Part shown: piece after piece, positions 34,307 to 44,759 of the stretch
Layout: the number at the start of each line of letters is the position of its first letter
Numbering within the stretch: position 1 is the stretch's first letter
Assembly: GCF_000149955.1 (NCBI RefSeq)
Contig: NC_030997.1
Coordinates: 682,001 to 746,000 of the forward strand
Direction of reading: 5' to 3'
Source: Fusarium oxysporum f. sp. lycopersici 4287
Taxonomy: Eukaryota > Ascomycota > Sordariomycetes > Hypocreales > Nectriaceae
Length of the DNA: 64,000 nt
Notes under the pieces: generated by a model
What the model was told of the DNA's origin: nothing
Databases searched by the model: none
The model's input: the letters and a program-made list of their open reading frames with translations, nothing else
Position numbers and translations under genes: made by a program

Positions 34307-35153
34307 GATTGAGATTTTCACCGAATGACTGAAAAATTGAGAAGAAGAAGAATAAAAAAGCGCAAGATGATCATGAGAAAAAGAAGTCGCGTGGGCTTTA
34401 TCTCAGAGACCCGATGATCCTGGACGAATAGAGCATGGTCAGTGTTAATTTACAGGTAACCTTCCGAAAAACCTGCTAATCCATGCCTCTAGCTGCATTG
34501 AGACTGTACCAAGACATGATCACGTCCAATGACAGACGAGAGATTAATCACGCGCCGAGGATGCCAATGTTTGTGTGGCCGTCGCCTTTTCGGGAATCGT
34601 TACCTGCAGAAAATGTCCATCACGTTTATCGTTGGACGTTTCATCGGAATTTTAATTGCTTTGGGGAGCACGTGGGCGTTGAACAATTTCGGCGAATTGA
34701 GCTCACAAATTGACGGCTCCAACACTTGGTTGAAAATGAGGTATCATAATTTGGGTTGTCTCCGATAGCCGATGGCCCGCGGGTAAGCTCAATGGCAATC
34801 CCAGGGTCGAAAGAGGGGTTGCAGCAAGATCGACATCTTCTGCAGCTGGGGTTGCGTCAATTGAACTTTCACATGTAACACTGATGGGCGAAATTGATCG
34901 TGATATATTACCAAATAAGACCTCTCCTATGTTAGCGTCAGCCAGGCATTATGCTTCTCTACCACGGCATTCCCAGGAGCTAGGTATCTGACATCTAACA
35001 ATGCACTGCCGCCGCTTGTTCGCCATTCAGTCACGGATAGAGAGCACCAGTGTTCTGAGTGTACCAATTAATGATATTCGCTCTATGTAATGGGATAACA
35101 TAATTCAGACGCTAAAAAAACGAAACCAGTCTATCCGTCGCACACTTTTGTCC
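34307..35153. other. Intergenic between head and tail of minus-strand genes
   Basis: Promoter of the MFS gene and 3' flank of the first RTA1 gene. The frame 34483-34713 is in another phase and has no support. Confidence 0.6.
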
Positions 35154-36076
35154 TCACTTCCTGTGTCGGTATTCCTCGGGACTCTCATACGACGACAACT
35201 CCCTGTCCTCGATATCTGCCGGCTTGCGCTCCTTCTGCAAATGCTTGACATACCAAATCATGAAAATAAGCATAACCAGGGCCATAAGAATGGCGTCAAA
35301 GACATATAAGTAGACCTCATGAGAGATCAGGTATCCCTTGTTTCCTTGAAGGTACTCCACCACCCTGAAGATACTTCGGACAAGAATTAGGAAACTCGTG
35401 GCATAAAGAACGTAAAGGTACCTCGCCCAGGGTACATCGCCTCGTAGTGACTCAGGTGTCGGAGATTTGAGTAGTCGAGTATGGAAGAGGATTGAGGTGA
35501 TGACGAAAAAGCCGAAGACGACGATTTGGACGAAGAGACCGGCGATGATGATCTTTTCGCCCAGGTTGTAGAGGTCCAAGGTACCAGCTGACTGGATCCC
35601 TCCGCCGCCGGCTTGTAAACTGAAGGCGATAACGTCGCCAGTGACGAAAATGCGTGTCACCCACTTGACGGGCACAAGAGATAGATGGGCAGCTCCGACT
35701 GTTCGAATCAAGCGTCCGAGGATCATGTAAATCGAGGCGGCGAAGAGTGCGGGAGCGACGAGAATAGGAATGGCTTGTAGCACGAAGCCACCAACTGAGA
35801 GCTTGTCAAAGTGACTCCATATTCTTCCAGCATATCCAATAGTCTCGACTGAAAAAAAACGTTAGCGATGTCGACAGCGTAATCTGGAGAATTGGTAGAC
35901 CTACAAAAGCCGCCAATGACAAAAGGTGTAAAATAATAAGCGCGAACTCGAATCAATCGCCAAGTGTGTAGCACCGAAAGAACCGCAAAGACAACGGTGC
36001 TGACGACTGCTGCTGGCAGAGAAGGATCGTAGCGATAAAGCTTGAAGTCAAAGCCCGCGGTTTCGGTGTCTGCCAT
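35154..36076 (-). CDS. RTA1-like membrane protein, copy 1
   Basis: Two exons (35905-36076 and 35154-35848, intron 56 bp) give 288 residues. Seven membrane helices; hallmarks are YRYDPSLPAAVVSTVVF in helix 1, ETIGYAGRIWSH, ALFAASIYMILGRLIR, FVTGDVIAFSLQAGGGGI and SIFRVVEYLQGNKGYL. This is the RTA1/lipid-translocating exporter family (RTA1, RSB1) acting in plasma membrane, linked to resistance to toxic lipids such as sphingoid bases or 7-aminocholesterol in yeast. The gene is divergent from a Zn2Cys6 factor starting at 36968 and its intron falls exactly at the same place as in copy 2. Confidence 0.93.
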
Positions 36077-36258
36077 GATGAAGAGAAAGGAAAGTAAACG
36101 GTTTAGAGATTAAAGACCCAGTGAATGGGGAATCATGCTAGGAAAGGGCACTCTTTAAAACTATATACATAACACAAGCTGGGGACACTAGGCTATGCTG
36201 AGCCGCAGTGGGCTTGCACGGAATGCATGAGTAGGGAGGCGCGTAACGGGAACGAAGC

Positions 36259-36284
36259 TTAACGAGGTCGGAGAATAAACGAGG
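36259..36284. promoter_or_regulatory. Inverted-orientation CTCGTTTA-type sites near RTA1 copy 1
   Basis: Two sites on the minus strand: TTAACGAGG at 36259-36267 and TAAACGAGG at 36276-36284 (reverse complements CCTCGTTAA and CCTCGTTTA). They lie about 200 bp before the RTA1 start. Confidence 0.5.
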
Positions 36285-36471
36285 AGCGAATTCATCCCTG
36301 GTCACTTTTGGCAGTGCTGAGCCTAAATTCAGCGGATCTAACATCTCCGAAGATACAAGGATGAAAGGAAATAACTGTTAATTATTTCTTTGTTGTATAT
36401 CATATCCGCATCCTGGGGTATATCACCAATGTCGCATCATATTTTGCTCCTGAGACTGGGAGGGGGATTTC

Positions 36472-36491
36472 TTTTTTTTTTTTTTTTTTTT
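36472..36491 (+). repeat. Poly(T) tract, 20 bp
   Basis: A run of twenty T between the divergent genes; often nucleosome-depleted promoter DNA in fungi. Confidence 0.9.
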
Positions 36492-36726
36492 CGTATTACG
36501 GCTAAGTTTTCTTCCCACAAAACATGATTCGCTTCAAAGGAGTCAGATCTCCTTTGAAACTTAATTTATGCGATTCATTCTTTACGCTTCGGCCTCGGGG
36601 ATGCCATGGCAGAGGAGAAGTGGATTTAATGCGTTCGGTGCTTCCCGGTTGTAACTATTCTTGGCCAAGTCAGTGGAGCGGTTCCACCGTCATCTCCAAT
36701 CAGCAGAGATTTCAAGAGCCAGGTAG

Positions 36727-36786
36727 CTCGTTCAAGTCCTTGTCCTCGTTTAGGTCTCGTTTAGCCCTCGTTTAGATCTCGTTCAG
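36727..36786 (+). promoter_or_regulatory. Phased CTCGTTTAG tandem array
   Basis: CTCGTTTAG at 36745, 36756 and 36767 and CTCGTTCAG at 36778, each 11 bp after the last, plus a fifth CTCGTTCA at 36727. Another CTCGTTCAG is at 36922. The spacing of one helical turn puts all sites on one face of the DNA, so this looks like a cooperative binding array of a Zn2Cys6-type factor about 180 bp before the factor 1 start. Confidence 0.7.
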
Positions 36787-36967
36787 CGCATTGATCTCCA
36801 ATCTTGGCTCTCTACAGTAATCGTACAGTACCTTCGTTCCATCCGTCGGCAACAGATTTTTCTTTTTCCCTTCGTTTACCTACACAAACGATATCCGAAA
36901 TCTTAAGTCTAGTTTGAAAACCTCGTTCAGCTGCCAGCCTTGCCTCGCTGTTCTGTTATTGGCCGTC

Positions 36968-38339
36968 ATGGACGTCGAGGTTCATGACGTCGTTACAGTG
37001 AAAGGTGGATCGAAGCCCCGAAGGCCACACAAGAAAGCAAGAACAGGCTGTCTCGATTGCAGAAGACGGCGCGTCAAGGTGCGTGGCTTGAATGTGGCGG
37101 TGCCCATGCCAATCTTGGAACTGATTGATGCCACAGTGTACCGAGGAGAGGCCTGAATGTCGTGCTTGTCGGCGTCGTGGAGTTGAATGTGAATACCCTT
37201 CATTTCAAGGGGTAGTATTCCCATCACCGTCTACACAGCATGGCGACGAAACGTCTCCCGGGTCGACTTCGTCACAGCCGCCGAAGCAGATTCAGACTCA
37301 GACGATTGCGCCTGTTCCAGGTCTGGTCTCAAGTGCATATCAGTCAGTTCTTGGGGTACAGCAACACGACAGACCAACCGTCACTTATGGAATGGAGGAC
37401 ATGGCTCTGCTTCACCATTGGACAGTCTCCACTAGTCTTGATGTTTACAAGAACTCGGCTTTATCGGTCATCTGCCAGGTCATATTCCCCAAGATCGCAT
37501 TTGAACATCCGTTCGTGATGCAAGCTCTCCTAGGCCTGACTGCACTCCACATCGCGTACCTTGAGCCCCAGCAGAGGCTGAGATATACGGCAGAAGCAGC
37601 GCGTTACCACAGCCAAGGTCTACAGGGCTTCAACGAAGCCATTTCGCAGTCGAATGAGGAGATGGCCGATGGGTTATTCGTCTGGTCGTCGCTCAACCTT
37701 CTGTACGTATTTGCGGCGTCAGGTCGATTGGGAGAGGGGTTCTGGGACGAGTCTAGCTGGGGCGGTCGTAAAGATCGCATTTTGGGGGCGGGATGGGTTC
37801 CCATGCTTCGAGGTGTCCAGGCTGTACTGATGCCTTATTTCGAAGTCCTGGCGGCGGGTCAGTTGAGAGAGGCTCTAGATATTGGCAATTGGGACGATAT
37901 GGATCCCGACTTGGTAGAGGATATTGACGACAAGCGCTTCTGTCGCATGAGGGAAATTTGGGAGCATAATCCAGATGCATCAACTTATGAGGAAATCCTA
38001 CACGTTCTTAGGAGGATCAGGATGTTCATGGCACAGTTCTCAACCATGGAAGCTGAAACTCCTGGGAGTTCGGTATTTAATAGGGCCTGGCAGGGGGCTT
38101 TCCTCTTCGTGCCTTTCGCATCAGAGCGGTACTTTGCTCTGTTGCATCAGAGACAACCGCCGGCGCTCATCCTATATGCTTATTACGGTGCCTTGCTGCA
38201 TTCACTCAATGATTCTTGGTTCATGGAAGGGTGGGGATACGATATTGTAGGGGTGGTCAATGACTTGCTTGGCTCTTATTGGGAAAGCTGGATGTCATGG
38301 CCACTTGAGGTGGTTGGTTTGGAAACAGAAAACAGGTAG
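36968..38339 (+). CDS. Zn2Cys6 transcription factor, copy 1
   Basis: Two exons (36968-37078, 37137-38339) encode 437 residues. The intron is inside the Zn2Cys6 cluster: CLDCRRRRVK in exon 1 and CTEERPECRACRRRGVEC in exon 2, the normal C-x2-C-x6-C-x6-C-x2-C-x6-C spacing. A basic linker (KARTGCLD preceded by RRPHKK) precedes it. Residues 60-110 are Ser/Pro/Gln-rich. The rest is a fungal-type helical regulatory region (MQALLGLTALHIAYLEP, ADGLFVWSSLNLLYVFA, GWVPMLRGVQAVL), characteristic of the group close to sterol/arabinose-type regulators. Nuclear DNA-binding activator or repressor; target unknown but probably the divergent RTA1 gene and itself. Confidence 0.92.
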
Positions 38340-38531
38340 AAATATTGAGCTTCTAGTCTGAATATTCCCCTAAGTAATGACCTGATGATATATAAAACTA
38401 GCTTTACCGTCCAAATTTGTCTCGTTGTCCTTCGTGATCTATTACAACTCCATTTTGCTTCCCTCTCAATAAGGTTTCTCCTCCGCAAAGATGTCCTACC
38501 CCAGATATAAATATCGACTATGCTGTGAAGC

Positions 38532-39506
38532 TTAGGCAACCTCGGTAAATGCATGCATGCTGTAGCTTTTACCAGCGCCCCTTTCATTCAAGATCTCAGT
38601 GATTTCTGATGGATGGAACCAGTTGAACAAGACCATGACAAAAAACATGAGACAGGCATCAAAGATATACAGGTAGGCCTCGTGTCGGAGCAGGTAACCG
38701 TTGAAGCCCTGCAGATACTCGGCGGCCCTGAAGATAGATCGCACCATGATAAGGAAACTTCCAATGTACAGAGCAAGCATGTGCTTCTGCCAAGGGAGAC
38801 CGCTTGAGGAGCGGGCAGTCGGGTTGGCGCTGATCGCACGGTGAAAGGCGATCGCAATGACAATGAAAACGCCGAAGAAGAGGAGTTGCACGAAGAGACC
38901 GCCGATAATAACTTTTGCTCCACCTCTGAGAGCCTCGATGGTACCGGATGCCTGATAACCACCACCTTGATCAATTAATTAGCAACTTGGATGGCTGAAC
39001 CGATACGAATGACTTACCTCCTGCCTGCAGGATAAATGATAAGACATCTCCAGTAACAAAGACCTTGGTCATCCACTTCTTGGAGATCAAAACACGACCT
39101 TCGCCGTCTATCATCAGAACAATTCTGCCAAGCTCCATATAAATCGTTGCAGCATAAAGCGCAGGTGCGACAAGAAGGAGAATGCTTTGTATGATGTAAG
39201 GGCCGAGAGTCCAATTGGGACTCTCATTACCAGACTTTGCTCGCGCAGCGTATCCAACAACCTGGACTGCAAAAGGGGAGATGTCAGATTTAGTAGTGTC
39301 GCATCGAGGTGACGGATAAACTTACAAAATCCACCAAGGGTCAGTGGAATGACGAACCAAGATCGTCCTCGAATAAGTTGCCATGAGTGGAGGAGAGTCG
39401 TGGCTAGAAAGAGGATGGTGAAAATAACAGCACCGACCACCGTCGGGTCATAATGATAGAGTCTGAACTCCTCCGCTCCATCGTCAGAACGTGTGAACAT
39501 GTTCAT
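38532..39506 (-). CDS. RTA1-like membrane protein, copy 2
   Basis: Three exons (39326-39506, 39018-39266, 38532-38965) give 287 residues. Seven helices; YHYDPTVVGAVIFTILFLAT, QVVGYAARAKSG, ALYAATIYMELGRIVLM, FVTGDVLSFILQAG, then after a second intron GGGYQASGT and SIFRAAEYLQGFNGYL. ATG 39506 is the first in frame. The first intron is in exactly the same position as in copy 1; the second intron is unique to this copy. It is clearly a paralogue of copy 1 but well diverged, so the duplication is not recent. Family and expected role (lipid export/resistance) as for copy 1. Divergent from factor 2. Confidence 0.93.
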
Positions 39507-40161
39507 TTTCAAAGACTGGATTTCCGGTTACAAAAGTAGGGAAGTAATGATTGAAGTTGTTGAAGTACGTAAAAGAACGGCGTTGAAGAAAAAGGAAAGT
39601 GATAAGAATGAAAAGGAACTAGTAAAGTAAAGCTAATGAATGATGGTCTGAATTGAAGTTATGGTCTAGGAAAATGAAAGTCTTTATACTGAGCTTGACA
39701 CTATAACTGTCAGAGAATTTAAGGGAGAGAAGAGCACTGCCATGCGGGCAAGCCGGGGACAAATTAAGGGTCTCCATTCACTGATCACCCACTAGACAAT
39801 GAGCGAGTCTGCCTTACTGGGTTTTATTATTATTAGACTTAAAAGCGCCCTAAACGAGTAAACGAAGAATTCCTCGACCAACGCATGGTCAAACGGTCGA
39901 TTGATCCTGAATCATTAGTGCGGTCGGCGGAACTTCGATGTTATGTTTTGACGCGGTCTGTGTCATGCTCGTTTAACCTCGTTTAACTTCGCTCTCCTAA
40001 AGATAGCCCGGCCCCCTAAATGTCTCGCAAGCCACTTGAGAACTTTTGCTGCCACTTAGCATGATCGAAATATGAGGTTATGAGATGATCTGTCAGGTCC
40101 CTTGATTCGATCTTGATAACAACCCCTTGAAGTCCACTCCGTTATATAGCCACACGCCGTC
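39507..40161. other. Divergent promoter region of RTA1 copy 2 and factor 2
   Basis: No gene. Contains two groups of CTCGTTTA-type motifs (listed separately). AT-rich towards the RTA1 start. Confidence 0.8.
39850..39986. promoter_or_regulatory. CTCGTTTA-type sites in module 2
   Basis: CTCGTTTAA at 39968-39976 and again at 39978-39986, a period of 10 bp. In the opposite orientation, CTAAACGAG at 39850-39858 is followed by TAAACGAA eight bases on. The same eight-base core recurs in the equivalent region of module 1. Confidence 0.65.
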
Positions 40162-41530
40162 ATGCAACAAGAGCTCAGGAATTTAGCGCCGAGGAAAATC
40201 ACTGCCTCTCGTTCGACGATGGAAAACACTGAGGCGGGATTTCTCAACAGCCCTGCATCCTCTGTGCATACTGAGGGGGCTTCTCCGATTGACACCTCCC
40301 AAATTTCAAGGAGACCGACGAGAGTCTCGCATACCAAGTCACGCAAAGGCTGCCAACAATGCAAGAAGAGAAAGGTCAAAGTCAGTATTTGACTTGGCAA
40401 CCGACACACCATATTCTGACTGGCAGTAGTGCGATGAGCAGCGACCTGCGTGCTTCAATTGCAGTAGATTGCAAGAAGAATGCAAATATTTACCACCACC
40501 GCCAAAGAAGACATATGTAAGGAGATCAGGCTCTCCCAGACCAATGATAAGCAGCACTGGTGGTATTAATCTCAGGGATCTTGAGTTATTTCACACATAC
40601 ACGACATCAACGTATTCAACTCTGTCAATCTTTCCGGCATTGCAAGACTTTTGGAGGATAACAGTTCCGCGGTTGGCGATACATAATAGCTACTTGATGG
40701 GCGAGATACTTGCGCTGGCAGCATTGCACCTTGCTTATCACAGGCCTGATCAGCGGCACGAACATCTTGCAACGGCCCTGACGCTTCATCAGGAATCTTC
40801 GCAGCAAGCAATGGGACTATTGAAAGAGTTGGATCCTCAGAATGCCGATGGCCTGTTCATATTTTCTTCTCTGACTATCGTCATCGGTGATACCTCCCGT
40901 ATCCTCATTCGGCTCAACTTTGTATACTAACGATGAGCAGCAATGGCTACACCAAAACGGTCGCAGCAAGATGGAATACCAGCAGGCGAGGGCGATTTTG
41001 AAGATTGGATCTATCTAATACAAGGAACAGCTGAACTCCGAACGACCTTCGAACAAGAGTGTTCTGAAAGCTGCCTGACAGCATTGTTCTCATTCAGCCG
41101 TCAAAGATGGGCGTTACACAATGCATTTCATCCCTCCTACGACCGAAGGGACGAGGTACTATGCCAACTAGAAGAGAGGATAAGAAACAGCGTTCCAGAG
41201 AGCGAGAAGCTGAATGTTTTGATCGAGAGGATTGGCAGCTTGCGATCTGCAGCATGTTACACTCCGAGCTGGGAGAGTACTGATTTGTTCTTTTGGCTTT
41301 ACGGAGCTATCGATGGGTTCTTGCCTCTTGTCAAAGCACGCGATCAAGAGGCTTGGGCGGTGCTGGCTCACTTCTGTCTTATGGTTAAAAGAGCAGAGAC
41401 ACAGTGGTGGTTGAAAGGCTGGGCGGATTGTATGATGAGAAAGATTCACAAGCAACTTGATGAAGAGCATAAGTCTTGGATATTGAGACTTTCAGAGGAG
41501 ATGGGATGGATTCCAACAGCAACTCAATGA
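40162..41530 (+). CDS. Zn2Cys6 transcription factor, copy 2
   Basis: Exons 40162-40380, 40430-40886 and 40941-41530 give 421 residues. The cluster is CQQCKKRKVK in exon 1 and CDEQRPACFNCSRLQEEC in exon 2, interrupted at the same point as in copy 1. An SPRP-rich linker follows, then a helical regulatory region with NSYLMGEILALAALHLAYHR, NADGLFIFSSLTIV and a long C-terminal half. A second start ATG exists at 40219, in frame, so the N-terminal 19 residues are uncertain. DNA-binding regulator; expected target is the neighbouring RTA1 gene, by analogy with copy 1. The gene is convergent with the arsenite methyltransferase (101 bp between stops). Confidence 0.9.
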
Positions 41531-41631
41531 TGAAGATGACTTTCAATAGTGATAATTTCAACCCGCCAGACGTCTTGTGGACTTTATGGTTATTTTGTGG
41601 GGTCTGAAGTTCTGCCTCCTGATCAGGATTT

Positions 41632-42621
41632 CTACTTCATAGCATATATCTTGAATGATCCTCCGACTCCAATGTCAGCGTTGCATCATATTCAATTGGT
41701 CAGATCTTACATACCGACCCATTCATTGAGATCTTGCCCCTTGAGATCAGCTGCCATATTTCCTACAGCAGTGCAACAGCCCCCAGCTGAATTATCAATG
41801 TATACATTCAGGTCACTTCTCGTATCAGTGATAAGAATATCTACAGTCGTTCCGGTCAGCTGATGCTCTTTATTATCATAGACTACCCACCATTGAAGCC
41901 TGCGTGTTTCAGGTACTCTTGATACTCCGCAACTTGGCTTGCTCCAGCAATGCATCCGACGTAAAGGGCCATGCTGTTTCTAATATCATCGGAAAGTGGC
42001 TTCCTCGCCAAGATATCGGATATGGCGACTCGGCCTCCCGGCTTGAGCAGACGATACATTTCGTCAAAGGCTTTTTGTTTCTCATCATGAGGCACCAGAT
42101 TGACGACACAGTTGGAGATGATGCAATCGGCGATGCTGTCTTCCAAGGCTATGTCGGTGATGCGAGACTCAATAAATTCAACGTTTTCCATCGATCGATC
42201 TGCCTTGAGCTTCCTGGCTTTGGCGAGCATGTTCTACGGCGTGTCAGAAGTGATGGAAGTTTAATCACTACTTACCTTGTTCATATCAACACCAATGGCC
42301 TTACCAGTCAGGCCGATTTTGTTGGCGGAGAGGAATACATCGAGTCCAGCACCACTTCCCAGGTCGATAACGATCTCGCCCTAAAAATATCAGCTCTGTC
42401 TTTTGTAACACGGTGGACACGGGACCTACTTCCTTCAGTGAAGCGATCGCCAAAGGCGTGCCGCAGCTTAGTCCCAAGTTAGCATCTTTGGGGATGGAGT
42501 CGAGGTCCTCATTCGAATAGCCAAAGGCTTTCGCGACATTGGTGCTATATGTTACATTAGAACCTTTCGCTGCACTGCCGTATCGCTCGCCAACTCGGGT
42601 ATAAATATCTTGATTATTCAT
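41632..42621 (-). CDS. arsM: Arsenite methyltransferase (ArsM/AS3MT-like)
   Basis: Five exons (42430-42621, 42276-42380, 41891-42233, 41715-41840, 41632-41666) join to 266 residues; the last exon gives an ending [10 protein letters not shown]. The SAM-binding motif [11 protein letters not shown] is at about residues 70-80. Three conserved arsenic-binding cysteines are present in the right order and spacing: C53 (LGLSCGTP), C141 (ISNCVVNLV) and C193 (YVGCIAGA). The CC pair in AGGCCTAVG near the C-terminus is also typical. The enzyme methylates trivalent arsenic using S-adenosylmethionine in the cytosol, giving volatile or exported species. It is divergent from a bZIP gene, likely its regulator. 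Intron sizes are 42-50 bp. Confidence 0.9.
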
Positions 42622-42962
42622 GACAGCCGGTCTTTTGGTTTTTGAAAGGGGAGTCGAGATACTGAGGAAGTGAAACTTCAGTATGAGAGGGTCAAGCCTG
42701 CACTTTTAAAGTTGGCCAACACACTCCCAGGTTCCTGCTGAAATGTTAGCGTGCACAGGAAGTTTGATGATTCAGCAGGATTGAACCAATCAGAGATATC
42801 AGGGGAGGCAATAATCGTGCCAAAAGAGGAAATTCTTGGATATGTCACAGTTTTTAACCGCAAAGAGAAATGAAATGATATGTCACCACAATCATCTGCC
42901 AACTCTGCTACTGTTAAGAATCGCCATTTACGACTTCGATATTTATTCCCTGGGTCAGCATC
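42622..42962. other. Divergent promoter region, arsM and bZIP
   Basis: Intergenic only. It contains the inverted repeat and an A/T-rich part towards each start; no gene. Confidence 0.8.
42733..42780. promoter_or_regulatory. Perfect 10-bp inverted repeat in the arsM/bZIP promoter
   Basis: TCCTGCTGAA at 42733-42742 and its exact reverse complement TTCAGCAGGA at 42771-42780, with 28 bp between. The right arm overlaps TGATTCAG, resembling an AP-1 half-site (TGANTCA). It lies between two divergent starts and so could be bound by the bZIP. Confidence 0.55.
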
Positions 42963-43607
42963 ATGACATCCAAGAGTAACACTCCAGGCGTAACAAAATG
43001 GACGCTCAACCCCAACTCCACTCGGGTGCGCGATAATCAACGTCGTCATCGTGCCCGTGTCAAAGCCCGGATTGAGTCTCTTGAGGATCAGTTGAACGCA
43101 ACACAGCAAGAGTTACGAGCAGCGCATGCGCGCATTGATGAACTCGAGTCTCTTCTTGCTTCGTATCCCCCCATGATCGTCTCGTCTAGACAAGGCGAAA
43201 GTGCCGCCGAGCTTGCAGTATCTAATAGTGGCTGCGATGAACCGACGTGCTATCGTCACATCCTTACAACCATCGATCAGCGTTCCAGACAACAGGATCT
43301 GGATAAAAATGCTGTCGCGCCATTTTTTGAGATACCGCCAGCCAATGTACCCGCGTCTGATTTGTTTTCTACGGCTCAGCATTACGATAAGGATGATCAA
43401 CTACCCTCAGTCGCGGCTGGCGAATCGACAACCCTCTGTCGCTTGGCGTATGAAATCATCGATCAGCATAATATGACTGGCGTCGAGCCATCTGAGATAG
43501 AAAATTGTCTCCGACCGGGCTTCAGGCGCGCGACAAGAAGGGGAGAAGGATGCAGGGTTGAGACCACGATTCTGTACGCGTTGATTGATCGCATCAACCC
43601 TGTCTAA
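42963..43607 (+). CDS. bZIP transcription factor, likely arsenic-linked
   Basis: Single exon, 214 residues. The bZIP is at about residues 18-60: a basic region RVRDNQRRHRARVKARIESLE followed by leucine-like repeats (LEDQLNATQQEL, HARIDELESLL). The C-terminal half has cysteines in motifs SGCDEPTCYRHIL, TTLCRLAYEIIDQHN, ENCLRPGFRRATRRG and EGCRVETTILYALIDRI; this TCYRHIL and GCRVE pattern belongs to a fungal-type bZIP group, whose role is not known to me. The cysteines could bind trivalent arsenic as in Yap8, but this is inference. Divergent from arsM, 341 bp apart. Confidence 0.85.
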   Translation: MTSKSNTPGVTKWTLNPNSTRVRDNQRRHRARVKARIESLEDQLNATQQELRAAHARIDELESLLASYPPMIVSSRQGESAAELAVSNSGCDEPTCYRHILTTIDQRSRQQDLDKNAVAPFFEIPPANVPASDLFSTAQHYDKDDQLPSVAAGESTTLCRLAYEIIDQHNMTGVEPSEIENCLRPGFRRATRRGEGCRVETTILYALIDRINPV

Positions 43608-43701
43608 ATGATGCTCGACAGGTGGGGTGAGATTGGGTACTTGTACTAAAGTTTGCGACTCTCCCCGCACCAATAGCTATTCCTCCGGATTCGGAGATCA
43701 T

Positions 43702-43787
43702 CCCCGAATAGCTCAGCTGGAAGAGCGTTCGGCTGTAATTGTTAATCTGACACCGAAAGGTCACTTGTTCGATCCAGGTTTCGGGGA
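43702..43787 (+). tRNA. tRNA-Tyr (GTA) with 13-bp intron
   Basis: Acceptor CCCCGAA/TTCGGGG plus A73. D-arm GCTCAGCTGGAAGAGC, anticodon stem TTCGG/CCGAA, anticodon GTA at 43735-43737 after U33, and an intron at about 43739-43751. T-arm CTTGTTCGATCCAGG closes the molecule. It decodes tyrosine codons. Confidence 0.9.
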
Positions 43788-44759
43788 TTCATTTTTGCAC
43801 TTTTGATAATGAAATGCTTTGCCAATCACGTTTGGCTGTTCGACTTGACTTTTTGCATTCTGTTGCTAGGGCGAGCAAAATTCAGAGCACAATGCGTGTG
43901 GTGCAAGTAATCGGAGGTGGTTGAGCGACATGTTATAACGATAACATCAGTATATGCGCAACCCGCGCCAAACTGTTAAGTCGCTAATGGTTCATGGCCA
44001 TGATCGAGTTAGCCAGCTTTGTTTGCGATGAGGGGCAGCTGGATCCACTGTAACCAGTCTTCAGGGTAAGCTTAACTCAAACCTACTCAACAATTATAAA
44101 TCTGGATGTTGTGGTGGATGCAGGATTAATAACGTTGTGAGGTGAACTGTAACATTAATAACACGTTTTTCTGTTAACTATAATGTTATGGAAAGTCCAA
44201 GCGGAAACTCGTGCCCATGCGTCCGTTTTATCTTAGAGGCATCAAGCTTAGCTTGGTTGAGATTGGTACCGAGTGCTGTAAGTGGCAATTCAAGGAAGAT
44301 TAGGTCCGTCTTAGTGACTCGGGTCCTGTAACCGAAAAGAGGCCAGCCAAAACCTAATGCGAGCTATCTTCCAGGTCGTGTGTAGTGTCATATTCCATCA
44401 TGATGTTATCGCCGGCAGCATCGCTTGGACCTTCCCTCCTATTATCGCAATATCTGGGAGTTGGGGACTTATCCGATAAGAGATAAAGACATGATAAAAA
44501 GCGGATCAACCCCGCGTCGAAGTTCGGATAAACAAGCCTCGGCGAAGCACCGATTGGCTCAAGATACAAACCTTGATTGTCTTCGCTTGGACCTTCACGG
44601 TCACATTCTCAAGCGGAGGAAAATGACCTACCCCGTGGGGAAGCTGCGATAGCGGCAGGAGGGGGGTTGTTAGTCCTGAGATCGGCATATATAAGTCAGT
44701 CACTCGCCGCCATGAAGACTGACTTTCTTCCATCCATCCAGCGATTCAAGTCATCAACA
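43788..44759. other. Intergenic with UNC93-like promoter
   Basis: No gene. The end carries the TATA box for the UNC93-like gene and a pyrimidine-rich leader; frame 44577-45002 overlaps the real start. Confidence 0.6.
44688..44695 (+). promoter_or_regulatory. TATA box of the UNC93-like gene
   Basis: TATATAAG, 65 bp before the ATG at 44760 and only 17 bp before ATG 44712; transcription would start about 25-30 bp downstream, so 44760 is the more likely start codon. Confidence 0.6.

Larger units (their letters stand above)
36077..36967. other. Divergent promoter region of RTA1 copy 1 and factor 1
   Basis: No gene. Contains a T20 run, repeated CTCGTTTA-type motifs including a phased array (both listed separately) and a pyrimidine-rich 5' leader of the factor gene. 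Confidence 0.8.
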
